From the NCBI GenBank assembly GCA_963662175.1, contig OY759221.1:33664045-33728044 (forward strand): 64,000 nucleotides of DNA, in the 5' to 3' direction. The position numbers were made by a program, and so were the translations under genes. Shown piece after piece: positions 43,546 through 54,199 of this stretch (position 1 is the first letter of the stretch; each line of letters opens with the position of its first letter). Under the pieces are notes generated by a model, which was given only the letters and a program-made list of their open reading frames with translations, was not told the DNA's origin and did no database searches. Source of the DNA: Aradus depressus. Taxonomy: Eukaryota > Arthropoda > Insecta > Hemiptera > Aradidae.

Positions 43546-44328
43546 TAAATAATTAAAGTAATGATATTAGGTATGATAATATTAAACAAGATGTGATTTC
43601 GATAGGTGGATATCTATGGAGGGAATCTGCCAAGAAAATGAAATTATGAAAGCTAGCTATGAGTATTTAGTGTTTCAACAAAGATAGCCCTTCGTGGTAA
43701 GAGGCACTTTCTGCAGGAAGTCTGCCAAGTCTGGAAGGCCGGTTTCTCGACCAATTTGAGTGTTCCGGATGAACCAGGGTGAGGTTAATATTGAATTATC
43801 CCATAAGCCGTCTAAATGTGACGGACTTGGTTAATATTTGGTCATTTTTTGACCATTAAAACAATTTTTGAGACCAAAAGGCCTACAAGTTTGTTGTTTT
43901 ACTTATAGCTAGGTATTTTTCCAAATCCTTTCATATAATTTGTCCTTATCACTCAAAAACTAATCTACCACGTTGTCACATGTAACCTAAATGTTGATGA
44001 AATTACGTAAATGTTACAACTGTAGAAAAATACTCATAACTTTTAATAAATATTGTGTACTTCAAAAATTAAAAAAAAAATCATGTAGGCGTGAATGAGG
44101 TCAAATCATTGATCCCTTTCTAAAAACGAAATGTTGGTGTCGACATCCAAAATACGGTTCAAGATGTAGAGCTACTCGAGGTGGAAATAAATTTGCTAAG
44201 GAGATGTTCGACCTCATTGCTTAAGAGAGGATTAACAAGAAGTGGCCTCTGACCAGTGACGTGTCTGTCCGGGTCTTAGTTCACTGTCTACCTTTAAGAT
44301 TAGTCCGAGCAAAATTCTATTGCGAATT
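43546..44328. other. No gene seen
   Basis: 44180-44290 has a short segment that may be a degraded Tc1/mariner-like fragment (ELLDLIKREDNKKWPLTSDV-like wording only after shifting frames). I do not call it. Confidence 0.3.
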
Positions 44329-44329
44329 G

Positions 44330-44358
44330 CTTGGGGGGGGGGGGGGGGGGGGGGGGGG
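44330..44358. repeat. Poly(G) tract
   Basis: A run of about 27 G; a second of about 18 G lies at 44459-44478. Confidence 0.9.
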
Positions 44359-44364
44359 AATAAA

Positions 44365-44545
44365 AAAAAAAAACCTCTGCCGTTGTAATGAAAATATTAA
44401 CACAAAATCTCATATGTCACATAAGGACGACACATCAATTGTCAGCAGGAAATAAGGGTGGGGGGGGGGGGGGGGGGGTAGGGGGCTCAATTCAAATCAA
44501 TCCCTAAAACTTCCGATTTAATGAATTTATCAATACAAAAAATAA
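44365..44545 (+). repeat. Family A fragment
   Basis: ctgccgttgtaatgaaaata, ataaggacgacacatcaat and taaaacttccgatttaatg. Confidence 0.6.
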
Positions 44546-45774
44546 TAATTAAACAAATAATAAATATTAAATATAATTAAATAATAAATATTACCACATT
44601 TCCTGTAGGAATTATAGCTGGTCTTCTACTAAATTTTGATTTCGACAGTAATTTCCAAAAAGGGCCCTAAGAAAATATCGAAAGTTCAAGACGTGCAATT
44701 CAATCAAGAAAGTGCACGTATTTAAAAAAAAATGTCAATTAACTATTTTTTTATTTTTTAATTTGGATTTCTTCTAAATTTATTAAAGAGATGCCATATT
44801 GTTTTTTTTTTCCTTGTTTTTTTTTTTTAAACGTTAAATCTAAGATATAAATTATCTTACTGGGTTCGCAGGGAAAATGTTTACCATGTAAGAGAACAAA
44901 TATTGGGTTTATTTACCCAAACCTACATTATAAATAAAATCAAAATTTCTACTCTATATCAAATTTAAAAAATCTAATTATTTACAATAAATCTTACAAA
45001 CTAATTTCTACATCTACTTTTAGTCTCTTTTCTTTTTAAATACTGTGGCCATTCTTCAATTCAATGTTATTTTTTGGCATATAAATAAATAAAAGTACCT
45101 TTGCGCATCTATTTTTACTGTTCTGTTCAATAGGTTCACTACATCTTAAGCCTAAAAACAACTCTCTCTCTAGACTGTCCACTTCCACAACTCAACTTAG
45201 CCTGTTTTTTCATTATTCGAACAGCTGTCGTCGTCTTTTGTCCTCCATTCATTGGTTGTTCACATTTCGTTTTAAGATAGTATATTTATTCACTATTTAA
45301 GTTACTTCACTCCTAACAGCTGTTTTTATACAAATAATAATAATTGATTTTATAATATTTTAATAATCTTAATGTGTGTAAATTTTTTACATCACAATAG
45401 TTGTAGAATTAAAATATAATAAAATAAAGATGGATGCAATGCAAATAACATACAAATCTGCCCTATTTAGCAGTATGATTGGTGATTTAAAGTGTATTTT
45501 CTATTTAAGAATCGAACGGTGTTGGTTCCAGTTGTTCATATTAATATCAACTTGTTTTTCGTATCTTTGCCCATGAAGAATTCTAGAATTTTACTCAAAC
45601 CTATGTGGGACAGCGTGCATAATACAACTCAATGTACCAATTTAGTGAAAGTGCTTATATAAAGTTTCAGGGAAAGTATTTGGAAAGGACAGTTAGAAGC
45701 AAGATACTGGAAAGCCATTTGAACTGCTGTTTTAAAGGAAGTATGAATTATTAGACAATTGTTTATTTTCATAT
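44546..45774. other. AT-rich stretch, longest without recognised repeat
   Basis: About 1.2 kb with no coding frame longer than about 60 codons, no S1, S2, A or C words, and only A/T runs. Confidence 0.45.
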
Positions 45775-46370
45775 TATACGTTTTGGTATAAGTTGTTGAA
45801 ATCATGCAAAAATCCGAGTTCGAGGTTTCAATTAATTTTATGTAATGAATATGTCAAATGTGCTAACGTCTGATTAGATTTTGGCCAATATCAGACGAAA
45901 ATTGAGACCACTTAACTTCAGGTCTAAGTACATTTTATAAGATACAGCTTATATTTATGACCTAAACAAAAATTTCTACAAATAAAAGTTTTAGAGAAAC
46001 CTGAAAGGCACATTTTATTTCAAATGATATTTTTTGCAGGTCGTCCGGTTTTCAAAAGACATACCGAAAACCGTCCTGAAAAATATTTATGAAACACATA
46101 TTCTTAGACGTTTCCTTGATTTACCCGAAAATTGTTAGTCCTGAGGAAAATTATTTCTTATCAAAAATGTTCCTTATTAAACTTCCAATCGTTAATATGT
46201 CCTCATATTTGAAATAGGAGAATACGACAAAAGTTGTAGCGGCTCAAAGAATGTTAAATTAATTTCAATAGGAAATATTTCAAAATTATGTTTAAATTGT
46301 ATCGTATTCCATACTGGCATTACTGGATATAAGAAAGTCACTCTCAGTATTACGCTGTGCAATGAGGGGG
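45775..46370 (+). repeat. Family C repeat, nearly complete
   Basis: acgttttggtataagttg, aatccgagttcgaggtttca, gtccggttttc, ccgaaaattgttagtcc and the end ggatataagaaagtcactc. Confidence 0.75.
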
Positions 46371-46416
46371 AGGGGGGATGGCCGATGCTAGCAGCTACAG
46401 ACAGGACCTCAAGTTA

Positions 46417-46668
46417 GAGGGCGCCGGTAGCGAGTGGGCTTGCCTTCTGAGCTCAAGATCGCAGGTTCGAAACCCGGCCGAGGCCCTTAGGTTTATATCT
46501 GGAAGGAAAAACCTTGAGCAGGCCTCCTTCGGATGGGACGTTAAGCGATGGTCCCGAACCTATGCAATTTCAGGTAATCGTTAAAGACCCCCCCCCCCCC
46601 ACCCCCCCCCCCCCCCCCCCCTCCCCTTTAGGTAATTAAACCAAAATTTAGGACTTCCACAGCAAAGC
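46417..46668 (+). repeat. S1 SINE with a long C tract
   Basis: Head gagggcgccggtagcgag, B-box aggttcgaaacccgg, gatgggacgttaagcgatgg. The body is then expanded by C runs (46588-46621, interrupted by one A) where other copies have cccctaccctagg. Confidence 0.85.
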
Positions 46669-46690
46669 TAACAGGGAAGGGATAAGAGCA

Positions 46691-46953
46691 TTGGATACTT
46701 AGGTCCCTAGGTGTATACACCAGCCCTTCCAATATATCTATTCAGATAGAACTGTCTACTAGAGCTATGGCTGGTTGGGATGGCTAGAGATGAGGTTAAG
46801 GAAGGAACAATGGGAGCCTCGACTAGGTTGGGTTGGATACTTAGGTCCCTAGGTGTATTACACCAATAGAGCTGTCTACTAGAGCTATGGCTGGTTGGGA
46901 TGGCCTAGAAATGAGGTTAAGGAAGGAACAATGGGACCCTCGACTAGGTTGGG
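46691..46953. repeat. Tandem duplication of about 142 bp
   Basis: ttggatacttaggtccctag begins at 46691 and again at 46833. The second unit is about 20 bp shorter because ccttccaatatatctattca is missing. Both end gactaggttgggttgg. Confidence 0.85.
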
Positions 46954-47076
46954 TTGGCCCCCGGTGAAATGGGATCTAATACAATATAGTTTTAGAAACC
47001 ACCACAGTCTCTATAGAAAGTCCCTACTCTCCTCACCACTCGAAAGTGTGGCAATCTCTCAACGATAATTTCTCTA

Positions 47077-47112
47077 CCCCCCCCCCCCCCCCCCCCCCCA
47101 CCCCCCCCCCCC
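47077..47112. repeat. Poly(C) tract
   Basis: Two C runs of about 23 and 12 separated by one A. Confidence 0.9.
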
Positions 47113-47671
47113 TCTCTTTACTAACTATTAAATTGGGTTCTTTTCTTTTTATCAATTTCTTCTTTCTCTCTCCCTTGCTCTGTTTCTACTTTCCCTAGAG
47201 TCCTTTGAGTCTAGCTCACGATCAATGTTGACAGAAAAAAGTCATGCCTTCCTGCTTTGTTTATAGAATTTTCTCTTTGGGGCTTATGAAAGTTGTTCAA
47301 GTTGGGAGGCTAACAGAAGAGTAATACACTGAAAGTGGGATGGAGGCACCAAGCTCGAAATACTTGTAATTAACTATGTTTTCGCTCTCTCGCTAACCCT
47401 GCTTCTGCCTCTCCCAGCTCTCGACCCACAACCCTTAATACCAGCTACCGAAAAATGATATCATCAGTCGGGCACCTCCTCCCAGAAGACAACGTCTGAG
47501 TCTCATAATCATATACTTTTTTAAATAATTAAATTAATAAATAATAATAATGAAAGTGAAGAAATTTGCGTAATAAAAAAAAAAGAATAAATAATAAAAT
47601 ATTTCATTTATTTTATTTTATTTGTCTTATATATTAATAATAATGAATTATAAATAATAATAAATACCTAT

Positions 47672-47911
47672 AGGTTAGGTTAGGTTTTATGACTCATGCC
47701 CGGGCTTTAACTACGAGGCCATATCGCCTACTACCAGAGCGCTCTTTCGTCACTCTGGTGGACATGAGCCCGACTCTACTGTGGGAGTCCTAAATTTTGC
47801 CTACCCTAAATTTTTATTCACCTAGGGTAGGGGTCTTTAACGAGTACCTGACATCGTACAGGCTCGGGACCATCGCTTAACGTCCCATCCGAAGGACGGC
47901 GTGTTTAAGTA
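47672..47911 (-). repeat. S1 SINE, head truncated, TTAGG-type tail
   Basis: Starts aggttaggttaggttttatg and ends at ggacggcgtgtttaagt. Confidence 0.9.
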
Positions 47912-48024
47912 TAACCTATATAAATAACCATCATATCAGGTAACATTGGTAAACTGGCAGCAAATATTTATGAGTATATAATTTAAGTAACATTATACTT
48001 GTAAATATCAATATACGGGTATAT

Positions 48025-48209
48025 TGATTTTTTCCGGCATTTCTTCCAGTGTTTTTTTTTTTTTTTTTTTTTTTTTTTGACAATATTTCGGGACACTTTT
48101 ACGTCCCTTCATCGTTCATAGTGACCAGAAGAAGGGACGTGTAAGTGTCCCGAAATAATGCCAAAAAAAGAAAAAAGAACACCTCTGGAAGAAATGCCGG
48201 AAAAAATCC
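48025..48209. mobile_element. Foldback element FB-5
   Basis: The outer ends gattttttccggcatttctt and its complement are perfect. The inner arms contain ttcgggaca and tgtcccgaaat. The reverse of the left arm and the right arm both read GACCAGAAGA/AGGGACGT-hairpin-CCCGAAAT. A T run of about 30 interrupts the left arm. Immediately right (48210-48270) another motif of the same type occurs on the reverse strand (CCTGCAGAAGGCC...GCCGAAAACATG). Confidence 0.7.
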
Positions 48210-48395
48210 ACATCTCAACATGTTTTCGGCACAGAGTAGGCCTTCTGCAGGACCTTTATTGACACATTTATACTATCACATATATACTCACACTTCTTGA
48301 CATATACATAAGAAATTGTATTAGCTTATGATTTAGGTTTTGCTTATTTATATTTGATTTTTGTTTTGATATATTTTATCTTTTTTTTTTAGATA

Positions 48396-48904
48396 CCGTA
48401 ATCCGGGGTTACTTTGATCTTCCGGGGTAACTTTGATACAGCCACGTTTTTCAAATTCAAATCGTTTTGGCGGGCTCAATTCAGATCCTACTAACCCCCA
48501 GCTGGTATCATAGTTACGAGAGTTACACGTAGAGTGCAATGCTCACATTTGCAATGCACATCACATTTTGCTCCAATCTCTCAGCGTCTCTGTTACGAGT
48601 AGCCTTCGATTTCCGCTTTCGCCTAGGGTCGGGTGGTACACTTTTCGCGCCCTCTCCAACACTTAGGTCTTCCAAAGGTGTTTCTACCTTAGGTGGCATA
48701 GCAAATGAGATTATGCTGGCAAATCCAAGCAAAATGTGATGTGCATTGCAAATGTGAGCATTGCACTCTACGTGTAACTCTCGTAACTATGATACCAGCT
48801 GGGGGTTAGTAGGATCTGAATTGAGCCCGCCAAAACGATTTGAATTTGAAAAACGTGGCTGTATCAAAGTTACCCCGGAAGATCAAAGTAACCCCGGATT
48901 ACGG
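48396..48904. mobile_element. Element with 177-bp identical inverted arms at a TA
   Basis: Arms 48396-48572 and 48728-48904 are, as far as I can read, perfectly complementary over 177 bp and separated by 155 bp. TA dinucleotides flank both ends (48394-48395, 48905-48906). The arms start ccgtaatccggggttac, and the word ccggggt(t/a)actttgat occurs twice in direct orientation near each end, like transposase binding sites. The centre on the reverse strand reads MPPKVETPLEDLSVGEG and PRRKRKSKATRNRDAERLEQ, which may be a captured or residual coding piece. A TA target fits the Tc1/mariner/pogo superfamily. Identical arms imply a recent insertion or strong arm correction. Confidence 0.8.
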
Positions 48905-49015
48905 TATATTTTATTCTTTAATTTGTTTTATTTTGAAAGTTTTATTCTCCTATGATGCAAGTCTTGCTTAGTTATATTTAGTTTTATCTTTACTTAATTG
49001 TAAATAATAGTTAGT

Positions 49016-49172
49016 AATTATGACTCATGTCCAGGCTTTAACTACAAGGTCATATCGCCTACTACCAGAGCACTCTTTTGTCACTCCGGTGAACATGAGC
49101 CCGACTACTATGAGTCCTAGGAGTCCTAAATTATTATTCACCTAGTCTTTTACATGTACCTGACATCGTACA
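49016..49172 (-). repeat. S1 SINE, tail half
   Basis: ttatgactcatgtccaggct to tgtacctgacatcgtaca, with a local duplication of gagtcctag. Confidence 0.8.
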
Positions 49173-49189
49173 TATAATTTATATTTTAC

Positions 49190-49790
49190 TTGCACAGCTA
49201 ATCGAAGTATAGGGGAAGTTATGTAATCGGTCAGAAATTTTGAGTTTTCTGATACAAAAATGAAAAACAAAATTATTTTATTATTATGTATGTGTATATG
49301 TCTTTGAACTGGATAGAACGAATATAACGAGCTAAATCTGCCATAGAGAGGGTGGGGGGACTAGGGTGGTGGCTTAACACAATTTAATAACCGTTGAAAT
49401 GAATGTATTAACATGAAATTTCAAATGTAAATTCGAAACCCCATAAGGACGACACCTATTAATTTTTAACGGAATATCTGCTGAAGAGAAGGAGGGAATC
49501 AAAAGGGCTCAACTCAAGTGCCCCAAATAACTGCCGATGTAGAGAATCTAACGACATGAAATTTTATATATAAATTCAAAACTCCAGAGGGGCAGCAACT
49601 ACTAATTTTCCGTGAAATCGGCCGAAGGAAAGTGGGTCGACTCAAACACCGTAATAACTACCGATGTAATGAATACATCGACACAACATTATACTATAAA
49701 GATTCAGAAATCCCAAAGTTAAGTCAACTATTAATGATTAGCGCAGTGGTCGTTTCGTTTTGAAGGAAGAGCGATTACTTAATTGAATGA
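49190..49790 (+). repeat. Family A repeat, copy paired with 55318
   Basis: 5' cagctaatcgaagtatag...ggggaagttatg, then three internal units beginning near 49399, 49547 and 49678, then cgcagtggtcgtttcg. The following S1 SINE is in the same position as at 55976. Confidence 0.85.
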
Positions 49791-49819
49791 ATGAATATTA
49801 TTTTATTACAAATTATTAG

Positions 49820-50018
49820 AGGTTAGGTTTTATGACTCATGCCCGGGCTTTAACTACAAGGTCACATCGCCTACTACCAAAGCGCTCTTTTGTCACTCTG
49901 GTGGACACGAGCCCGACTCTAATGTGGGGGTCCTAAATTTTGCCTACTCTAAATTTTTATTCACCTAGAGTAGGGGTCAGTTAGCAAGCACGCATGCCAC
50001 AGAGCTACCAGCGCCTTC
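49820..50018 (-). repeat. S1 SINE with large internal deletion
   Basis: From ggttaggttttatgactcat to ctagagtaggggtc, then directly agttagcaagcacgcatg and the head. About 120 bp of the body and the B-box are deleted. Confidence 0.85.
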
Positions 50019-50287
50019 GTTTTAACTTATATAAACTTCAGTTAAATATGTTTACGTTAGTGGAAACCTCTATTAGGAAACTGAACTGTTTTTCTCTTTG
50101 TTCAAAAAAGTGAAGAATAACCACTTACAAAACACATGTTAAGTATATAACTTTTGCTTTCATTTTCATTTTTATTTTCTTGGCACAGGATCAATATCCT
50201 ATAATTTCTATCGTAATTATTAGTATTATATAAAGTATTTATTTGATATATATATATATATATATATAGTGAAAGAGAAGAGAAAGA

Positions 50288-50487
50288 GAGGGCGCTGGTA
50301 GCTCAGTGGTATGCGTGTTTGCTTACTGAGCTCAAGATCGCGGGTTTGAAACCCTGCCGAGGCCTTTAGTTTATTTTATCTGGGAGGTAAAATAAACTTA
50401 AGCACGCCGTTCTTCGGATATAGGCGTGTCAGGTACTCGTTAAAGACCTCTTACCCTAGGTGAATAAAAATGTAGAGTCGGGCTCGT
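50288..50487 (+). repeat. S1 SINE, 3' shortened
   Basis: Good A-box (gtagctcagtggtatgcg), B-box gggtttgaaaccc, body to gtagagtcgggctcg. Confidence 0.85.
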
Positions 50488-50499
50488 AAAATAAATATA

Positions 50500-51060
50500 T
50501 ATTTTTGCTAATGTATATATGTCAATACAAGCCTTGAAGAAGGTACACTCAGTACCGAATGCTTGGCAGAAATTCCACGAGTTTGTTTTATCGACCACAA
50601 GTTTGATCTCTCATTTCCTCTTTAAAATACGATAGCAAAGTAAAAATAATAATAAAAAAATATAAAAAATACATACTTTAATATATAAATAATATTATAT
50701 TAGTTGTATATAATATATGTTGTATATTGATACCTCGCCAAGGCCTTTCTCTACTTTCAAAATATCCTACGACCCCCCCCAAGTAAGTCTACCTACCTCT
50801 GCACACTCTTGCTTAGTTCCAGCCACATTCCAGCCAGGAAACCCTGGCCTCCATGTCTCCATGTTCTTTCTCAAATCTCAGACAATTCTTCTATTTCCTG
50901 AAGGGCATTTTTGCTACCTAATTACTTGTTTCTTTTATCCTGAGTTTTAGGTTCTTTTCTTTTACTCCAGCTCATAAAAGCTCCAGAACATAAAAAAAGA
51001 AAAGGACATAATATTTGGGTAACATTGGACTTTCTCCAGGTTGCCAAATATCCTTCAACA
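50500..51060. other. No gene seen; one hammerhead-like word
   Basis: 50530-50565 reads ccttgaagaaggtacactca then gtaccgaatgcttgg, weakly like the foldback motif. The 50717-50950 frame has no domain. Confidence 0.35.
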
Positions 51061-51165
51061 ATAATGATAATATTTATTTCCGTAAAACTATAATATGGTA
51101 AATGGATTTGTTGAACAATTGTGTACAACAAAATAGCTTATAAATTACAGACATCAACCGATCAA
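51060..51165 (-). repeat. LINE 3'-UTR-like fragment
   Basis: aataatgataatatttattt, ccgtaaaactataatatgg, tgtgtacaacaaaatagc and taaattacagacatcaacc. Confidence 0.6.
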
Positions 51166-51375
51166 GGGAGGGGAGGGGCTTAAATCAAAAACCTTAATAA
51201 CTGCCGATGTAATAAATTTATCGAGAAAAAAAAATTAGTATGAGGATTTAGGAGCCCCTATGTAAGTCAATTATTGAATATTAGCGCAAACGGTCGACTG
51301 CTTTTGGAGAGGGAGGGAAAAGTTAATTGATTAATTTGTTTTGGGGAAGTACATTGCACATCATTCACTGACGAC
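51166..51375 (+). repeat. Family A repeat, 3' end
   Basis: taactgccgatgtaataaat, gaggatttaggagccccta, cgcaaacggtcgactgc and ttgttttggggaagtacat. Confidence 0.7.
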
Positions 51376-51699
51376 TTTTATATTAGTGTAGAGTTCTGCG
51401 TTCCTCAACTTAATAGTTATCTAACGATATTGTTAGATATATAATATAATTATTAATATTTATTTAAGGAGACAATGATATTTGCTACATGGTTGTGTCC
51501 TTGAATCCCTTCTACTCAGGTTCGTCACTTGTGAATATCAATAACTGAATTGTGGCAACCTTGCCACTTGAATGTAACCAGCAACCAGCTTCAATGTCAT
51601 GACATTGGCCGCTTGTTTTAATTTTTAACATTCATTATTCTGGTCCTTTTTTTTTTTTTGTTTTGTTTGCTATTACCTCGGGGGGCTTTGGGAAGAGGA

Positions 51700-51722
51700 G
51701 GGGGGGGGGGGGGGGGGGGGGG
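51700..51722. repeat. Poly(G) tract
   Basis: A run of about 22 G following gggaagagga; a T run lies 50 bp further right. Confidence 0.9.
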
Positions 51723-51867
51723 CTTCAAATAGTAATGATGGGTTTTTATATTTTTCATTTTTTTTTTTTTTTTTAATAAATGGCAATGAGAAATCAGGGC
51801 TTAGTCTGCAGTATTTTATTTCCACAGTGACGAGAAAAGTAGAAATTCGATCCGCTGATACGAAAAA

Positions 51868-52462
51868 TCTAAAAAAAATTATGTTACTCCACAGAAAGAT
51901 AGCCCTTAATCTAACCAATAGACTCCTCATATACAAGCTTCTGTAGCGTATGCATGCCCAGTGTGGGCCGGTCTTGCAAGCAATACCAACTTGAGAACTC
52001 TTCACGTGGCCCGTAACAAATGTCTTAGATTGGTTGGTAGCTACTCGAGGGACACCTCCATCCTCCAAATCCTTGAAGACCTAAATGTTGAGCTCCTACT
52101 GTAACTACATAATAAATTTCAGTAAAAACCTTTTATTTAAGTGTGATACAAATCAAAACGTTCTAGTAAAGAAAATAGGGAAAACTCAGGGAGTTTTTAA
52201 ATTATAATCTCTGTTTTTGAATGTTTAATCATTTATTTTCTATTCATTTCAGTTACTTTGTATTTGTTTTTTGTTGTTTTTTTCTTTTCTTTAAGAGTTT
52301 TTTAAAATTTACTCTTAAGCAATAGCATTGTTTTTAATTTAACTGATTATTTTTGATTTGTATTATATTTAGTGTGTAAGGGTAATGGTTAAGGAACCTT
52401 ATTGTATAATTGTACCTCTGTAAATGCCACTGTTGTAATAAATTCTTCTAAAAAAAAAATAA
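51868..52462 (+). pseudogene. Jockey-clade LINE 3' end with poly(A)
   Basis: One frame reads RKIALNLTNRLLIYKLL followed by a stop. After a +1 shift near 51945 the next reads YACPVWAGLASNTNLRTLHV, ARNKCLRLVGSYSRDTSILQ and ILEDLNVELLL with TAA at 52100-52102. The (Y)A.PVWAG...L...Q/RNK.LR motif is the region after the reverse transcriptase in Jockey-type elements. A 3' UTR of about 350 bp ends in an A run at 52450-52459. Confidence 0.85.
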
Positions 52463-52463
52463 A

Positions 52464-52552
52464 TCTGGTGTATCACCGCACAATGTACTTCCCCAGAACG
52501 AATTTATACACTGATTTTGCTCTCCCTTCAAAACCATTCGACCGTTATTTTG
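52464..52552 (-). repeat. Family A 3' end
   Basis: tatcaccgcacaatgtactt, ccccagaacgaatttat and aaaaccattcgaccgtta. A foldback-type word (tagacaatatttcaatata) follows. Confidence 0.6.
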
Positions 52553-52969
52553 AGGAATAGACAATATTTCAATATAATAAGTATGTTTTATTTATTCATA
52601 TTCATATTATTTACTCTTAATAACTTTGCTCGGAGTATTCAAACTACTATAAAACCCATTTCGAGTAGTGAGTATTGTCCATCTGTGGTACAAAGGTTCT
52701 GCTTGTGACAATCGATGTCTGATTACATATTTAAGATGTGATGATAGCTAGATAAAGGTTTGTGTGATCGCAATGCAGATGGGGGAGGGAACATCTGGTA
52801 CATTGCCAGCATCTTGCGGAGACTGCAACTAACGAGGAATGCAGTCTAGTCTGCAATATTGCATAGATTCAACCCTAATCCCAGTCTAAATCAAGCCTCA
52901 CTTAACTTAATGCAATAATTGAAGGCTACTGAAAAAATATGATGTGATCATTATAAGATTTTCTTATAC
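52553..52969. other. No gene seen
   Basis: Unassigned sequence of ordinary composition. Confidence 0.35.
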
Positions 52970-53146
52970 CAGTTGCCTGTACAATGAAACAAATAAAATT
53001 TGGCGTTCGAAATTTTATTTGATTAAGTATATTATATTTTTAAAGTATATTATACTTATTAATGCCAGTATGAGATGAATATGAGAGGGGGAGGGAAAGT
53101 GATCTGTACAAATGTGGTTGGTATATAAAAGTCCTGTTATGGCCAC
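52970..53146 (+). repeat. Family C 3' end
   Basis: taatgccagtatgagatga...gggagggaaagtg...ggttggtatataaaagtcct ends like 18480-18525. Confidence 0.6.
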
Positions 53147-53408
53147 ATCACAATTTCCTCCTTTTTAGTGTTCCGCGCCAAATTAGCAAAACGGAACACA
53201 TCACTTCGGTGTCCGTCCGTCCGTCTGTCACAGGCGATTTTCTCTGAAACTATTTGACGTAAAAATTTGAAATTTAGCACAGAGATAAAGTGTGGTAGCC
53301 CGATTATAGACGTGAAATAAAAAAAGTTGAATTTTGAATCTGGGGGTTCATTCCAAGGGGTAAATTGGGAAATGAAAAAAAAAAAAAAATCAAAGGCATC
53401 GTGTAGAG

Positions 53409-54002
53409 CATGTATGGGCAACTTGACATGTTGCGGGTCAAACTTTAGTGTGCAAATACGTTCGCGGGCCGCGTAGATGGTTCAAAATAAAATAACGTCG
53501 GACTTTAAAGTAGTGTTCATAATTTTTAGCGATAGATATCAGACATGAAATAATAAGACAAAATGTTATTATAATACAATTTATTGTTAAAATAACAAAA
53601 TGAAATGAAAAAAAATAGGTACAATATTAGAATTAAATCGTGAAATTTGGAATTATTACAAACTACGAAAGTTAAGTAGCGACACCGAAATCAATGAGAC
53701 ACTTGAGCTTGAATTTGGGAAACTAATCCATTGATTTTTGGACTAATTCCACTGATACAAAGACGTAAAGAATTTTCCAAATTATCTTCAGTGAGCCTTG
53801 TACGATGTTTTGATTTATTAACTTTCATCATTGAAAATAACTATTCGAATTTATAAGTACTGCCAAACGCACGAGCAAGCGACAAACCCCATCCTACTCG
53901 ATCTTCCTAATTTGGAGTGAGTGTGAGTAAGTAGTGTAATATACTTTTTTTTCAAATTGGGTTTTTCAAAATGTCTCGCGTGCCGGTTGTTGCCCACATA
54001 TG
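53409..54002 (-). mobile_element. hAT element with perfect 8-bp TSD
   Basis: The ends catgtatgggcaac (53409-53422) and gttgcccacatatg (53989-54002) are inverted repeats with two mismatches. Both flanks read gtgtagag (53401-53408 and 54003-54010). The 594-bp body on the reverse strand ends in the transposase C-terminus and 3' UTR. It closely matches the longer copy ending at 63173, from which about the middle part of the coding region is missing here. Confidence 0.95.
53691..53834 (-). pseudogene. hAT transposase C-terminal remnant
   Basis: Reverse strand reads MMKVNKSKHRTRLTEDNLEN then LRLCISGISPKINGLVSQIQ, stop at 53691-53693. The same residues, with few changes, end the copy at 62616-62894. 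Confidence 0.85.
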
Positions 54003-54199
54003 GTGTAGAGTGTCAAATGAAAGCTTATTGAATCACGAATTCACCAATATATATGTGATGTATTTTTTAATATATTTTTTTGAACATTTTTTGGGAACAA
54101 TTACTGTCCCTCACCCTTTTCAGAAAAATCTGAAAAAAATTGTGAACAATGATTCTAATTCTTGCGCGATCAATTGTTATAAACAATGTAATTGTTTAT

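Larger units (their letters stand above)
53155..54190. repeat. Dispersed repeat with TTCCG/CGGAA hairpin, split by hAT
   Basis: 53165-53235 has gttccgcgcc...aaaacggaac followed by gtccgtccgtccgtctg, a layout common in insect genomes. The repeat is interrupted at 53409 by the hAT element and resumes at 54003. Confidence 0.4.

Noticed and set aside
44180..44290. Tc1/mariner-like fragment
   Set aside because: Similarity appears only after several frame shifts and is too weak to report.
51673..52068. 131-codon reverse-strand open frame
   Set aside because: It is the shadow of the Jockey-type LINE coding strand plus a poly(G) tract; the residues show no domain.
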